Part shown: positions 1 through 7,052 of the stretch, piece after piece
How the letters are laid out: each line of letters opens with the position of its first letter
How positions within the stretch are numbered: the stretch's first letter is position 1
Source of the DNA: Hymenobacter gummosus
GTDB lineage: Bacteria > Bacteroidota > Bacteroidia > Cytophagales > Hymenobacteraceae
Direction: 5' to 3'
Length of the DNA stretch: 64,000 bases
Assembly (NCBI RefSeq): GCF_003970915.1
Contig: NZ_RXOF01000025.1
Location: forward strand, 1-64,000
Made by a program: the position numbers and the translations under genes
Notes under the pieces: model-generated
Database searches by the model: none
What the model was told of the DNA's origin: nothing
Seen by the model: only the letters and a program-made list of their open reading frames with translations

Positions 1-91
1 TACGGCCGGTGCCGCCCGCCGTACCCGCTTTGCCCAGCACATGCGGTTGAATCAGTTTCCACTCACGATCAGTAAGTTCATGACGACGCAT
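1..91 (-). mobile_element. IS5-family transposase, N-terminal fragment cut by the window edge
   Basis: Read on the minus strand from the ATG at 91, the first 30 residues begin MRRHELTDREWKLIQP and continue into a Gly/Thr-rich stretch ending GGTGR. This is the typical N-terminus of the DUF4096-type domain that opens IS5-family (IS427-like) DDE transposases. Only this end lies in the window, so completeness cannot be judged. About 20-35 bp upstream of the start (roughly 106-117) the minus strand reads CTAGAGCCCGTGGACAGTC, which could be the terminal inverted repeat next to a CTAG-like target. That boundary is an inference because the other end is not visible. Confidence 0.75.
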
Positions 92-184
92 CCGGCAAAG
101 CTACGACTGACTGTCCACGGGCTCTAGCAGAATTTCCGCATCTTCAGGCCCTTCTTCGGTGTTCTGCTTCCGCTTATTCTTCCC

Positions 185-1159
185 GTGCTGTTTCGCTGGC
201 TCCTCTCCGCTTCGCTGCTATTCGTTTCGCTCCTGGCCGCCGCTCAGTCGCCGGCGCCGGATAGCTCTTACCAGGCCAAGATGCGCGCCCCGGGCGTGCG
301 CATGATTACCATCGACGGCAAGTACCGGGTGTGGACGCAGAAGGTGGGCGCGGGCAAAATCAAGCTGCTGGTGCTGCACGGCGGCCCCGGCAACACCCAC
401 GAGTACTTCGAGAACTTCCCCGCGCACCTGGCCCCGGAGGGCGTGGAGCTGTACTACTACGACCAGCTCAACTCCTACCACTCCGACAAAACCGACGACA
501 AGAGCGTGTGGACCATTCCGCGCTTCGTAGAGGAAGTGGAGCAGGTACGCCAGGGCCTGGGCCTCGACCACTTTTACCTGCTGGGCCACTCCTGGGGCGG
601 TATGCTGGCCCTGGAGTACGCCGCGAAGTACCCGCAGCACCTGAAAGGGCTGATTACTTCCAACATCGGCTACAAGGCCACCGTGTTCAACCAGCACCGC
701 TACGCCCTGTACGCCGATATCATCCGCCGCCACCAGGCCAGGGAGGGCAAAACCGTGGCCGGCCTCGACACGATGGGGCTGCGGACCCTGTCGGCCTACA
801 TCACGCCGGCGGTGCAGACGGAGTTTCGGCAGCTGCACATGATGCGCCTGCAGCCGGAGCCGCCCGTGTTTACCCGCAGCCAGGCGCACATTACCCGCAA
901 GTACGCGGCCGTGATACTGCCCACCATGATTGCCTGGGACTTCCAGGACCAGCTAGCCAGCATTCAGCCGCCCACGCTGGTCATCGGCTCGAAGTACGAC
1001 TTCGTGCCCGTGGCCGACATCGGCTACATGCAGCGCCACATTCCGAACTGCCGGCAGTACATCTGCCCGGCCGGTTCGCACTACGCCATGTGGGACGACC
1101 CGCAGCATTATTTCCCGGCCCTGATCAAGTTTCTGCGCCGGACGGAGCGGAAAAGCTAA
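185..1159 (+). CDS. Secreted proline-iminopeptidase-like alpha/beta hydrolase
   Basis: This is an alpha/beta hydrolase of the prolyl aminopeptidase (S33) type, expected to release N-terminal proline or hydrolyse small amides or esters. A signal peptide covers residues 1-21 (ending LLAAAQS), so the enzyme is probably periplasmic. The oxyanion-hole motif LHGGPGN is near residue 64, the nucleophile Ser136 is in GHSWGG, the acid is probably the Asp in SKYDFVP, and the base is the His in GSHYAMWDDP. The S33 motif DQRGxGxS is replaced by DQLNSYHS. The start is a GTG at 185, chosen because the signal peptide begins there. The true substrate is unknown. The gene is monocistronic or loosely coupled to the ABM gene 30 bp downstream. 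Confidence 0.85.
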   Translation: MLFRWLLSASLLFVSLLAAAQSPAPDSSYQAKMRAPGVRMITIDGKYRVWTQKVGAGKIKLLVLHGGPGNTHEYFENFPAHLAPEGVELYYYDQLNSYHSDKTDDKSVWTIPRFVEEVEQVRQGLGLDHFYLLGHSWGGMLALEYAAKYPQHLKGLITSNIGYKATVFNQHRYALYADIIRRHQAREGKTVAGLDTMGLRTLSAYITPAVQTEFRQLHMMRLQPEPPVFTRSQAHITRKYAAVILPTMIAWDFQDQLASIQPPTLVIGSKYDFVPVADIGYMQRHIPNCRQYICPAGSHYAMWDDPQHYFPALIKFLRRTERKS

Positions 1160-1189
1160 CTTCCCGGCGCACCCTTTCCTCCTGGCGCC

Positions 1190-1480
1190 ATGATAGTTGA
1201 ATACATCCGCTACCGCATCAGCGCCGAGCAGCAGCCGGCCTTTCTCGAAGCCATCCGCGCCGCCAACGCCATGCTGGCCGCCGCGCCCGACTGCCTGCGC
1301 TACGAGCTGACGCACTGCGAGGAAGATGCCACGCGCTTCGTCTGGCGCTTCGAGTGGACGTCGGTGGAGCGGCACCTGCAGGGCTTCCGCAAAAGCCCGG
1401 AGTTCGGGGCGTTTTTTCAGCTGGTGAAGCCGTTTTACGCCGGCATCGAGGAAATGCAGCACTACGCGGTGGTGGAGTAG
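1190..1480 (+). CDS. ABM-superfamily putative quinol monooxygenase
   Basis: This 96-residue protein has the size and pattern of the antibiotic biosynthesis monooxygenase (ABM, dimeric ferredoxin-like) fold. It starts MIVEYIRYRI, then has a helix with the AFLEAIRAAN pattern, a CLRYELTHCEED strand-turn, FVWRFEWTS, and a C-terminal helix with SPEFGAFF before the last strand. YgiN-like members oxidise quinols or act as small redox enzymes; no specific substrate can be assigned here. The ATG lies 30 bp after the hydrolase stop, so the two may be co-transcribed. Its TAG stop is followed at the very next base by palindromic element A, which may therefore act as its 3' end structure. Confidence 0.75.
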   Translation: MIVEYIRYRISAEQQPAFLEAIRAANAMLAAAPDCLRYELTHCEEDATRFVWRFEWTSVERHLQGFRKSPEFGAFFQLVKPFYAGIEEMQHYAVVE

Positions 1481-1574
1481 ACCGTCATGCAGAGCGCAGC
1501 GAAGCATCTCGCGTGCTGATGCCAGATAGAAATTACTATCGAGCGAGATGCTTCGCTACGCACTGCATGACGGT
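1481..1574. repeat. Palindromic element A (family 1, CATGCAG type)
   Basis: The left arm 1481-1512 and right arm 1543-1574 match as inverted repeats at 30 of 32 positions, around a 30-base centre. Each arm starts with (A)CCGTCATGCAGAGCG and can fold alone through ATGC/GCAT. The centre contains GTGCTGATGCCAGATAG, which recurs in reverse in element D and in related form in G, so the conserved unit is larger than the arms. Confidence 0.9.
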
Positions 1575-1597
1575 CTTATACTTATCCACATAGGCTC

Positions 1598-1888
1598 ATG
1601 TATATCTACCTGCTTACCAACCCTGCCCGCACGGTCTTATACACTGGCGTCACCAATAATCTGGAGCGGCAGCTTTACGAGCATAGCCAGAATTTGGGCT
1701 TCGCTGGTCGTTTCACCGGCCGCTATCAGTGCAACTTATTGGTCTACTTCGAAATTTGTCCTGATGCTACTCAAGCAATCATTCAGGAGAAGGAAATCAA
1801 AGGCTGGAGTCGGGCCAAGAAAGAGGCGCTGATTGCGTCGTTGAACCCAGATTGGGTACCCATCGACGTGCGCACTTGCGCTGGTTGA
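1598..1888 (+). CDS. GIY-YIG nuclease family protein (palindrome-associated, copy 1)
   Basis: This is a 96-residue single-domain GIY-YIG endonuclease. The first motif half is the MYIYLLTNP strand and the second is TVLYTGVTN, where the usual YIG is YTG. The conserved Arg/His pair lies in NNLERQLYEH, and the catalytic Glu is expected in IIQEKEIKGW, followed by the family hallmark WSRAKKEALI. It lacks the extra DNA-binding domain of UvrC or homing enzymes, as is typical of the short UPF0213/YhbQ-like group. The gene is bracketed by palindromes A and B. It is about half identical to the nuclease at 38089-38394, so the two are not a recent duplication. Function is unknown; processing of the flanking palindromes is a hypothesis. 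Confidence 0.9.
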   Translation: MYIYLLTNPARTVLYTGVTNNLERQLYEHSQNLGFAGRFTGRYQCNLLVYFEICPDATQAIIQEKEIKGWSRAKKEALIASLNPDWVPIDVRTCAG

Positions 1889-2025
1889 ACGTCATGCAGA
1901 GGCGCAGCCGAACCGAAGGTCGACGTAGTCAAGAATCTCGCCCGATAGTAATTTAATCGTTGAACGTACAAGGCACTATCTCACATCAGCACGCGAGATG
2001 CTTCGCTGCGCTCTGCATGACGTTC
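1887..2025. repeat. Palindromic element B (family 1, long-arm variant)
   Basis: The outer parts GAACGTCATGCAGAG (from 1887) and its complement ending at 2025 form the stem, with ATCTCGC near 1935 pairing GCGAGAT near 1993. The left arm carries an extra piece GGTCGACGTAGTCAAG (about 1919-1934). That piece appears again, reversed, in element I near 61435-61450. The centre holds the shared GATAGTAATTTAATCG and ATCAGCAC pieces. The element supplies the last two bases of the nuclease TGA stop. Confidence 0.8.
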
Positions 2026-2094
2026 AAAGACGCCAACAAATAACCCCACCCCCGCCCCGCTCGTCTAACCCGGCTACCACCTACTGCCTAGCCG

Positions 2095-3906
2095 ATGAGC
2101 CTCTGGGAAATTATTCAGCGCCTGTTTCCGTACGTGCGGCCCTACCGCGGGCTGATTATTGCCACCCTGCTGCTCACGCTGGTGGGCTCCTTGGCGGCGC
2201 AGGTGAACCCCTTCGTGCTGCGCTACACGGTGGATACGGTGCAGGGGCTTTTGAACCGCAACGCCACGCTGGCCCAGGGCATGCCCATGCTGCTGGCGGT
2301 GAGCGGGCTGCTGCTGGGCAAGGAAATCATCAACACCTTCATCCAGTTCGGGCAGAAGTTTTACGGCGAGAAAATCCGCATCAACGTGTCGAGCACGCTG
2401 ATGCACGACGCGGTGCAGCGGGTGGTGAACTACCAGCTCGGCTTCTACGCCGACACCGGCAACCAGACCGGCAAGCTGCAGACGCGCATCGACCGGGGCG
2501 TGGAAAGCCTGATGAAACTGGTGCAGAACTTCTTCATCGACATTCTGCCGTTGTTTGCCAATTCCATCGTGGCGCTGGTGGTCATGTTCACGGCCAACGT
2601 GTACGTGGGGCTGGTGGCCGTGGCGGTGCTGCCGGTGTACTTCTGGCTGAGCTACCGGCAGGCCGACCGCCTCAACGGCACCCGCCGGGCCCTGCGCGGC
2701 CTGCGCGAGGCCCGCAGCCAGGGCCTGGTCAACCTCATCGACTCGGCCGTGGTCATCAAGAGCTTCGTGCGCGAGGACTACGAGGCCCAAAAGCAGAACC
2801 GGCAGCAGGACGCCTTGCAGGAAGCCCAGCTGCAGACGCGCAAAACCAACTTCCTCTACGACGGGCTCAAAACCTTCACCGAGCAGATCGGCGTGGTGCT
2901 CATCATCATCCTGACGGCCTATTTGGTGCTCGACCGGCAGATCAGCATCGGGGCCATCATGTTCCACATCCTGCTGTTCAACAACGTGTCGGCCCCGATC
3001 CGGCAGCTGCACCGCATCTACGACGAGATGAACGACGCGCTGACCTACTCCGAGGGCTTCTTCGATATCCTCGACGCCCAGGACGCGCGCGAGCCCAGCG
3101 GCGCGCTCCGGCCCCCGCACCTGCAGGGCAACTTCGATTTGCAGCACGTGGATTTCAGCTACCCCAGCGGCACCCAGGCCCTGCACGACGTGAGCCTGCG
3201 CATCGAGGCGGGCAAAACCACCGCGCTGGTGGGCCTGAGCGGGGCCGGCAAGAGCACCATCATCAACCTGCTCTGCAAGTTCTACGCGCCCCAACGCGGT
3301 CAGCTGCTGCTCGACGGCCAGCCCCTCAGTGACTACGACACCCACGCCCTGCGCCAGCAAATCGGGCTGGTGCTGCAGAAAAACCACATTTTCAAGGGTA
3401 CCATCGAGGAAAACATCCGCTACGGGCTGATGGACGCCACCCCGGCCCAAATCGAGCAGGCGGCCCGGCAGGCGTACTTGCACGAGCAGATTATGCAGCT
3501 GCCCAAGGGCTACCAGTCGGACGCCCAGCAGCTTTCGGGCGGGCAGCAGCAGCGCATTGCCATTGCCCGGCTGTTCCTGAAGAACCCACCCATCATCTTC
3601 CTCGACGAGCCCACCGCCTCACTCGACGCCATTGCCACCGAGCAAATCAAAAACTCGCTCGATGCCATCAAGCAGGGCCGCACCGTGGTCATCATTTCCC
3701 ACTCCCTGGCCCAGATTGTCGATTCCGACGTCATCTACGTGATGAAGCAGGGCCGCATGGTGGAAAGCGGCACCCACGAGCAGCTCTACGACCTGCGCGG
3801 CACTTACCGCGAGATATTCGACGCCTCGGCGCGGAGTCTGAACATCGAGAAGCTGGCCCGGGTGCTGGTGGATGACGGGGACGAGGTGGAGGATACGGCG
3901 GCGTGA
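2095..3906 (+). CDS. ABC transporter, fused permease and ATPase (MsbA-like exporter)
   Basis: A 603-residue half-transporter with an N-terminal six-helix exporter domain (about residues 1-310) and a C-terminal ATPase. Walker A is GLSGAGKST near 380, the signature is LSGGQQQR near 480, Walker B with the catalytic Glu is IIFLDEPTASLD near 500, and the switch His is in VIISHSLAQ. Half-transporters of this type work as homodimers, flipping lipids, LPS precursors or drugs, but the cargo cannot be told from sequence. The start MSLWEIIQRLFPYVRPY fits the usual N-terminal elbow helix. It begins 70 bp after palindrome B and is followed by an unrelated AT-rich gene, so it is probably a single-gene unit. 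Confidence 0.92.
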   Translation: MSLWEIIQRLFPYVRPYRGLIIATLLLTLVGSLAAQVNPFVLRYTVDTVQGLLNRNATLAQGMPMLLAVSGLLLGKEIINTFIQFGQKFYGEKIRINVSSTLMHDAVQRVVNYQLGFYADTGNQTGKLQTRIDRGVESLMKLVQNFFIDILPLFANSIVALVVMFTANVYVGLVAVAVLPVYFWLSYRQADRLNGTRRALRGLREARSQGLVNLIDSAVVIKSFVREDYEAQKQNRQQDALQEAQLQTRKTNFLYDGLKTFTEQIGVVLIIILTAYLVLDRQISIGAIMFHILLFNNVSAPIRQLHRIYDEMNDALTYSEGFFDILDAQDAREPSGALRPPHLQGNFDLQHVDFSYPSGTQALHDVSLRIEAGKTTALVGLSGAGKSTIINLLCKFYAPQRGQLLLDGQPLSDYDTHALRQQIGLVLQKNHIFKGTIEENIRYGLMDATPAQIEQAARQAYLHEQIMQLPKGYQSDAQQLSGGQQQRIAIARLFLKNPPIIFLDEPTASLDAIATEQIKNSLDAIKQGRTVVIISHSLAQIVDSDVIYVMKQGRMVESGTHEQLYDLRGTYREIFDASARSLNIEKLARVLVDDGDEVEDTAA

Positions 3907-3955
3907 GGTACAGGCGTTTACATTGGAGCGAGTTTCTCGTATTTGATCTGCTCCG

Positions 3956-4408
3956 ATGAATCTGTATCAATACTTCTGCTTTTCCTCTTTCCTACTTATA
4001 TCACTGGCGAGCAATGCTCAGAAGCAAACCAAATGCAGCTATGGGATTGACGAGTATGTGATACTAACTGACAGAAATCTGGACAACTTTATTCAAAAGC
4101 TTAAAACCGATTCTTTCACCATTCATACCGATAAGAAAGAAATTCCTAAGCCGGTTTTGCGCCAACTAATATGCTTGAATGATAATGACAAGCACTTTAT
4201 TGCTAATCCCGATGAATATTATCAAAAAACTGACATAAAAATCAGACGAATATCCCCCACTCGCCAGCTCATATATCTAGCAAAGAGCAACGACATGATT
4301 GTTATGACTTACAAACGAGGTGGCTGGGGCGGCCCTAATACCTATTTATCTTATTTAACAAAGATGGGATTATCGATTTATGGTCTGGGTTTGGGCAAGG
4401 CCCATTAA
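3956..4408 (+). CDS. Small secreted protein of unknown function, AT-rich
   Basis: A 150-residue protein with a clear signal peptide (residues 1-21, ending SLASNAQ), so it is exported. The rest resembles no family I recognise; it has YVILTDRN near the mature N-terminus and a C-terminal GGWGGPNT loop. Base use differs sharply from the neighbours: many A/T-ending codons in a window where most codons end in G or C. This points to recent acquisition or weak codon selection. It lies 49 bp after the ABC transporter stop on the same strand, with no clear terminator between them, so co-transcription is possible. Confidence 0.6.
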   Translation: MNLYQYFCFSSFLLISLASNAQKQTKCSYGIDEYVILTDRNLDNFIQKLKTDSFTIHTDKKEIPKPVLRQLICLNDNDKHFIANPDEYYQKTDIKIRRISPTRQLIYLAKSNDMIVMTYKRGGWGGPNTYLSYLTKMGLSIYGLGLGKAH

Positions 4409-4836
4409 ACTCAAATACTGAAATAATCAATTCAATTCAGCAGTTGCGAAGTAAGCATTGGGGCTTACATACGAACATGGTGAATTTCTAAATCGCATCG
4501 CACTAGCGGCAAGCCAGTAGCATACCGGGCGGGCACTTTGCCCGGCCGTTCCGCGTATCTTCTCCCGCACTCGCTCGGCTGTGCCGAGTGAGGCCTACGT
4601 GGCTCGGCTGCGCCGAGCACCCGTCCGCGCCGCGTGAACGATACCCATATGGCGCGCTGCCGCGCTCGGCATAGCCGAGCTACGTAGTCGTCACGCGGCA
4701 TAGCCGCGCGACTGCGGCACCCCCGAAAAATATTCCCCGCCGCCCTGCTTGCCCAAGCTCAGCCATTCAATACCTTACGCCCGGTCCGGCCCTAGCCGGG
4801 TCGGGCTATTTTTCTCCACAACCAACCCCTATTTCC
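4409..4836. other. Gene-free stretch with a cluster of nested hairpins
   Basis: No gene is seen in these 428 bases. The first 120 are AT-rich. From about 4530 to 4710 there are at least four short perfect hairpins listed in the following repeat entry, then a GC-rich leader before the 4837 start. The leader carries no strong ribosome binding site. Confidence 0.6.
4530..4710. repeat. Hairpin cluster with GCTCGGC/GCCGAGC stems
   Basis: Hairpins are at 4574-4588 (CTCGGC-TGT-GCCGAG), 4602-4618 (GCTCGGC-TGC-GCCGAGC), 4664-4680 (GCTCGGC-ATA-GCCGAGC) and 4694-4708 (CGCGGC-ATA-GCCGCG). The loops are all three bases. Longer-range pairs (GCCGCGTGA near 4630 with TCACGCGGC near 4691; CTACGT near 4595 with the ACGTAG after 4680) could nest them. 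It looks like a compound REP-like element. Confidence 0.75.
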
Positions 4837-5523
4837 ATGTCCGCTTACCAGAGTTATTTCGACAATTTTTTCGCCACGCTGCCCATGTCGCGGGTGAATT
4901 TTAAGCAGCTGGGCGCCGACACGCTCACGACGTTGCGCGCGGCCAAGCTGGGCACCGAGTTTGCCGCGCACGAAGCGGCCCTGCAATCCGCCCTCGACGG
5001 CTTCGACGAGAACCTGACCGATGCCGACGAATCCACCTCGGGGGATACGGCCGCGTTCAAAGCGGCGCGCAAGCAGTGGCTCACGTTCGTGGACGATACC
5101 ATGAAGGACTACGTGACGCCGAAGCTGCGCAAGCTGCCGGTGTACGCCGATTTTAAGCAGTACCAGAAAGGCAAGCTCGGCCAGCTGGGCCACGCCCGGC
5201 TGCTGCAGGACTCCAAGCAGCTGCTGGGGCTGTACCAGCAGCACGCGGCCGCCATGAAGTACGCCGACCTGCCCACCGACGCCCAGGCCCTCTACGACCA
5301 GCTGAGCCAGACCCACGAGGAGCGCGGCACCAACGAGGCCAGCATCGGGAAAGCGCGGGTGGCGCTGGCGGCCGACTGGCTGGCGCTGGCCCAGGTGCTG
5401 CGCCGCGTGAAGGCCCAGCTGGAGCTGCGCTTCGCGGAGCCGGCGGAGGTGTACCGGTTCTTTGATTTTGGGGCCACCCGCGTAGCCAAGCGCAACACCA
5501 AGCCAGCCGTCAACGCCGTGTAA
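4837..5523 (+). CDS. Helical hypothetical protein
   Basis: A 228-residue protein with no signal peptide and no membrane segment. It is predicted to be almost all helix, with amphipathic runs such as ARKQWLTFVDDTM, YQKGKLGQLGHARLLQ and LAQVLRRVKAQLELR, and a C-terminal YRFFDFG patch. The pattern resembles the Bacteroidota-specific helical hypothetical families (DUF6261-like), but I am not certain of that assignment. The ATG at 4837 is the first in frame and follows a CAACCCCTATTTCC leader. The gene ends at a strong hairpin terminator (5573-5613) and has no obvious operon partners. Confidence 0.6.
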   Translation: MSAYQSYFDNFFATLPMSRVNFKQLGADTLTTLRAAKLGTEFAAHEAALQSALDGFDENLTDADESTSGDTAAFKAARKQWLTFVDDTMKDYVTPKLRKLPVYADFKQYQKGKLGQLGHARLLQDSKQLLGLYQQHAAAMKYADLPTDAQALYDQLSQTHEERGTNEASIGKARVALAADWLALAQVLRRVKAQLELRFAEPAEVYRFFDFGATRVAKRNTKPAVNAV

Positions 5524-5572
5524 ACCGGGGCAGGCGGTCCGGGACAAGTCCTGACCGGGCTCTACAACGGCC

Positions 5573-5613
5573 GAAGGCCCCTGGGACTTGTTCCGGGGGC
5601 CTTCCGTGCTTTT
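5573..5613 (+). terminator. Rho-independent terminator after the 4837 gene
   Basis: GAAGGCCCC (5573-5581) pairs with GGGGCCTTC (5596-5604) around a 14-base loop that itself carries the GGGACTTGTTCC motif of the neighbouring repeats. A short T tract follows at 5610-5613. Confidence 0.5.
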
Positions 5614-5775
5614 AGCAGTGGCCCGTAACAAGTCCCGGACGTATCCCCGAGCTTTAGCAGCCCATCGGAACTTGTTCCGGGCCATTGCTAAAGCGTTAGC
5701 AGCCCGCCCGTACAAGTTCCGATGGGCTGCTAAACACCTGCAAGCCCCCGGGACTTGTGCGGGCGGGCTGCTAAC
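5610..5775. repeat. Three interlocked inverted repeats built from TTAGCAG and ACTTGT boxes
   Basis: Pair 1: 5653-5675 and 5712-5734, perfect over 23 bp. Pair 2: 5695-5717 and 5753-5775, 22 of 23. Pair 3: 5610-5635 and 5667-5692, about 22 of 26. The pairs overlap each other, so only some can form at once. Further single copies of the GGGACTTG box occur at 5541-5550, 5583-5590 and 5792-5799. Confidence 0.85.
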
Positions 5776-5974
5776 TTGTTTTTCGGCTGCCGGGACTTGA
5801 GCGGGCGGCGCGCCGCCTGCCGGGGCAGGTTGGCCGCGGGGTTCGGGCGCCGCCGCTGCCCGCCCGACGCGGGCTTACCGGCCCGGCTGCTTATCTTGAG
5901 CCGCGGGCTGATCCGCCCCCGGCGTGGGGCCGTTTGGCCTGGTCGATTTTTTCCGTTACCCTTTGCTATTCGTC

Positions 5975-6676
5975 ATGAAACGTTATCTACTCCTGGCCCT
6001 GCCCGCGCTGGCGGCCTTGGCCGCAGCCTGCCAGAAGGAGGCCCCGATGCCGGTATGCACCAACGACTGCACCACGCTCAGCGGCCGGCTGGTAACGGCC
6101 GGCGGGCAGGCGCCCATCGAGGGGGCCGCGGTGGTGGTGAAATGGCACTACGGCTCCGCGTCCTGGCCCAAAGCCCGGGTGAAGACCCGCGGCAAAACCG
6201 ACGGCAACGGCCGCTACAGCCTCTCCTTCCGCATCGACGACCCGGAGCTGCACGAGGGCTACTTCACGGTGGGTTACGAGGTCGACCAGCAGCGCTACTA
6301 CAGCATCGGGGAAAACCAGGTAGCCTTCCGTGACTTGCCCCGCGACACGGCCATTACCACCCGCGACTACCTGATTCCGCGCCTGGCCTGGGCCCGGCTG
6401 GTGTTCATGAATCAGCCCCGGCTGCAGGCCGATGGCGGCTCGTTTTTCACCGAGTTCGGCTCCTGCTACGGCTTCAACACCACGTTCCGGCGCGACATCC
6501 TGGGCGGCGGCTCGGTCTTGTTCTGGTACGGCACGGGCAGCCCCGAGCGCACCCTGCCCATTCCCGCCGACCAGCCCCTGATGCTGCGCATCTCCCGCAA
6601 CAGCGCCGGCCGCGCCACGGCCGACTCGGTGTTTGTGCCCGCCGGCACCACGCGCACGTTTCCGCTGGTGTACTGA
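5975..6676 (+). CDS. Lipoprotein with CarboxypepD_reg-like beta domain
   Basis: A 233-residue protein. The start at 5975 (MKRYLLLALPALAALAAAC) gives a textbook lipoprotein signal with the lipobox Cys at residue 19; an ATG 17 codons upstream would spoil it. After the Cys comes a carboxypeptidase-regulatory-like beta-sandwich: LSGRLVTAGGQAPIEGAAVVV, then KTDGNGRYSLSF. Such domains are common in Bacteroidota surface lipoproteins as scaffolds or binding modules. The C-terminal half (from about residue 130) is beta-rich with FTEFGSCYGFN and is not recognised. The likely location is the outer or inner membrane surface. The barstar gene follows 58 bp later on the same strand. Confidence 0.75.
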   Translation: MKRYLLLALPALAALAAACQKEAPMPVCTNDCTTLSGRLVTAGGQAPIEGAAVVVKWHYGSASWPKARVKTRGKTDGNGRYSLSFRIDDPELHEGYFTVGYEVDQQRYYSIGENQVAFRDLPRDTAITTRDYLIPRLAWARLVFMNQPRLQADGGSFFTEFGSCYGFNTTFRRDILGGGSVLFWYGTGSPERTLPIPADQPLMLRISRNSAGRATADSVFVPAGTTRTFPLVY

Positions 6677-6734
6677 GCCGGGTAGCGCGGCGGCGGCCGC
6701 ACCAGTGGTAACCAACTCCGCCCAACTCCTGCTT

Positions 6735-6998
6735 ATGACGCTCGACCTGACCGGCATCACCACCAAAGCGGCCCTGCACCAGCTCTTCAAGGAGCAGCTG
6801 GGCTTCGAAGACTGGTACGGTCCGAGCTGGGACGCTTTCTGGGACTCCGTGGTGGCCATCGTGGAAATGCCCCCCGTGCTGACGCTGACCAACTGGGCGG
6901 AGTTTGCCCGCTGCTGCCCCCGCGACATGCGGATTCTGCGGCAGATCATCGAGGATTACGCGCAGGAAATGGCGCCGAAGCGGATTGTGCTGGCCTGA
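6735..6998 (+). CDS. Barstar-family ribonuclease inhibitor-like protein (orphan)
   Basis: An 87-residue protein with the barstar pattern: a leading strand LDLTG, the helix TKAALHQLFKEQLGF, the hallmark WYGPSWDAFWDSV, then a VLTLTNW strand and the final helix and strand. Barstar blocks the active site of barnase-type RNases; related proteins also act as immunity proteins for secreted RNase toxins. The start MTLDLTG at 6735 was chosen because it matches the family N-terminus. No RNase or toxin gene is adjacent, so the partner is elsewhere or the protein has another role. It sits between a lipoprotein gene and a convergent creatininase gene. Confidence 0.85.
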   Translation: MTLDLTGITTKAALHQLFKEQLGFEDWYGPSWDAFWDSVVAIVEMPPVLTLTNWAEFARCCPRDMRILRQIIEDYAQEMAPKRIVLA

Positions 6999-7052
6999 CC
7001 AGGCGCGCCCGCGCCACAGGCCGCCCGCCGCTCACCAGCGGCGGGGCCGGGC

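Larger units (their letters stand above)
1481..2025. mobile_element. Palindrome - GIY-YIG nuclease - palindrome unit (copy 1)
   Basis: A 545-bp unit made of inverted repeat A (1481-1574), a GIY-YIG nuclease gene (1598-1888) and a longer inverted repeat B (1887-2025). The nuclease stop codon overlaps the first bases of B, and its start is 24 bp from A. The same layout occurs at 38003-38497 with a clearly different nuclease sequence, so the gene and its flanks look like one mobile or co-inherited unit rather than a chance neighbourhood. No obvious target duplication was seen. Mobility is inferred from architecture only. Confidence 0.55.
5524..5974. other. Gene-free stretch with terminator and interlocked inverted repeats
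   Basis: No gene is supported here. The first part carries a terminator for the 4837 gene, then interlocked inverted repeats (5610-5775). The last part is a GC-rich leader containing TATCTTGA at about 5892-5899, which resembles the Bacteroidota -7 box TAnnTTTG and could drive the lipoprotein gene at 5975. Confidence 0.5.

Noticed and set aside
1598-1888. GIY-YIG gene as a homing endonuclease in an intron or intein
   Set aside because: It is not inside a split host gene, has no intron structure, and lacks the DNA-binding domain of homing enzymes.
5924-5974. Upstream start for the lipoprotein gene
   Set aside because: Using it would put 17 residues ahead of a perfect lipoprotein signal peptide.
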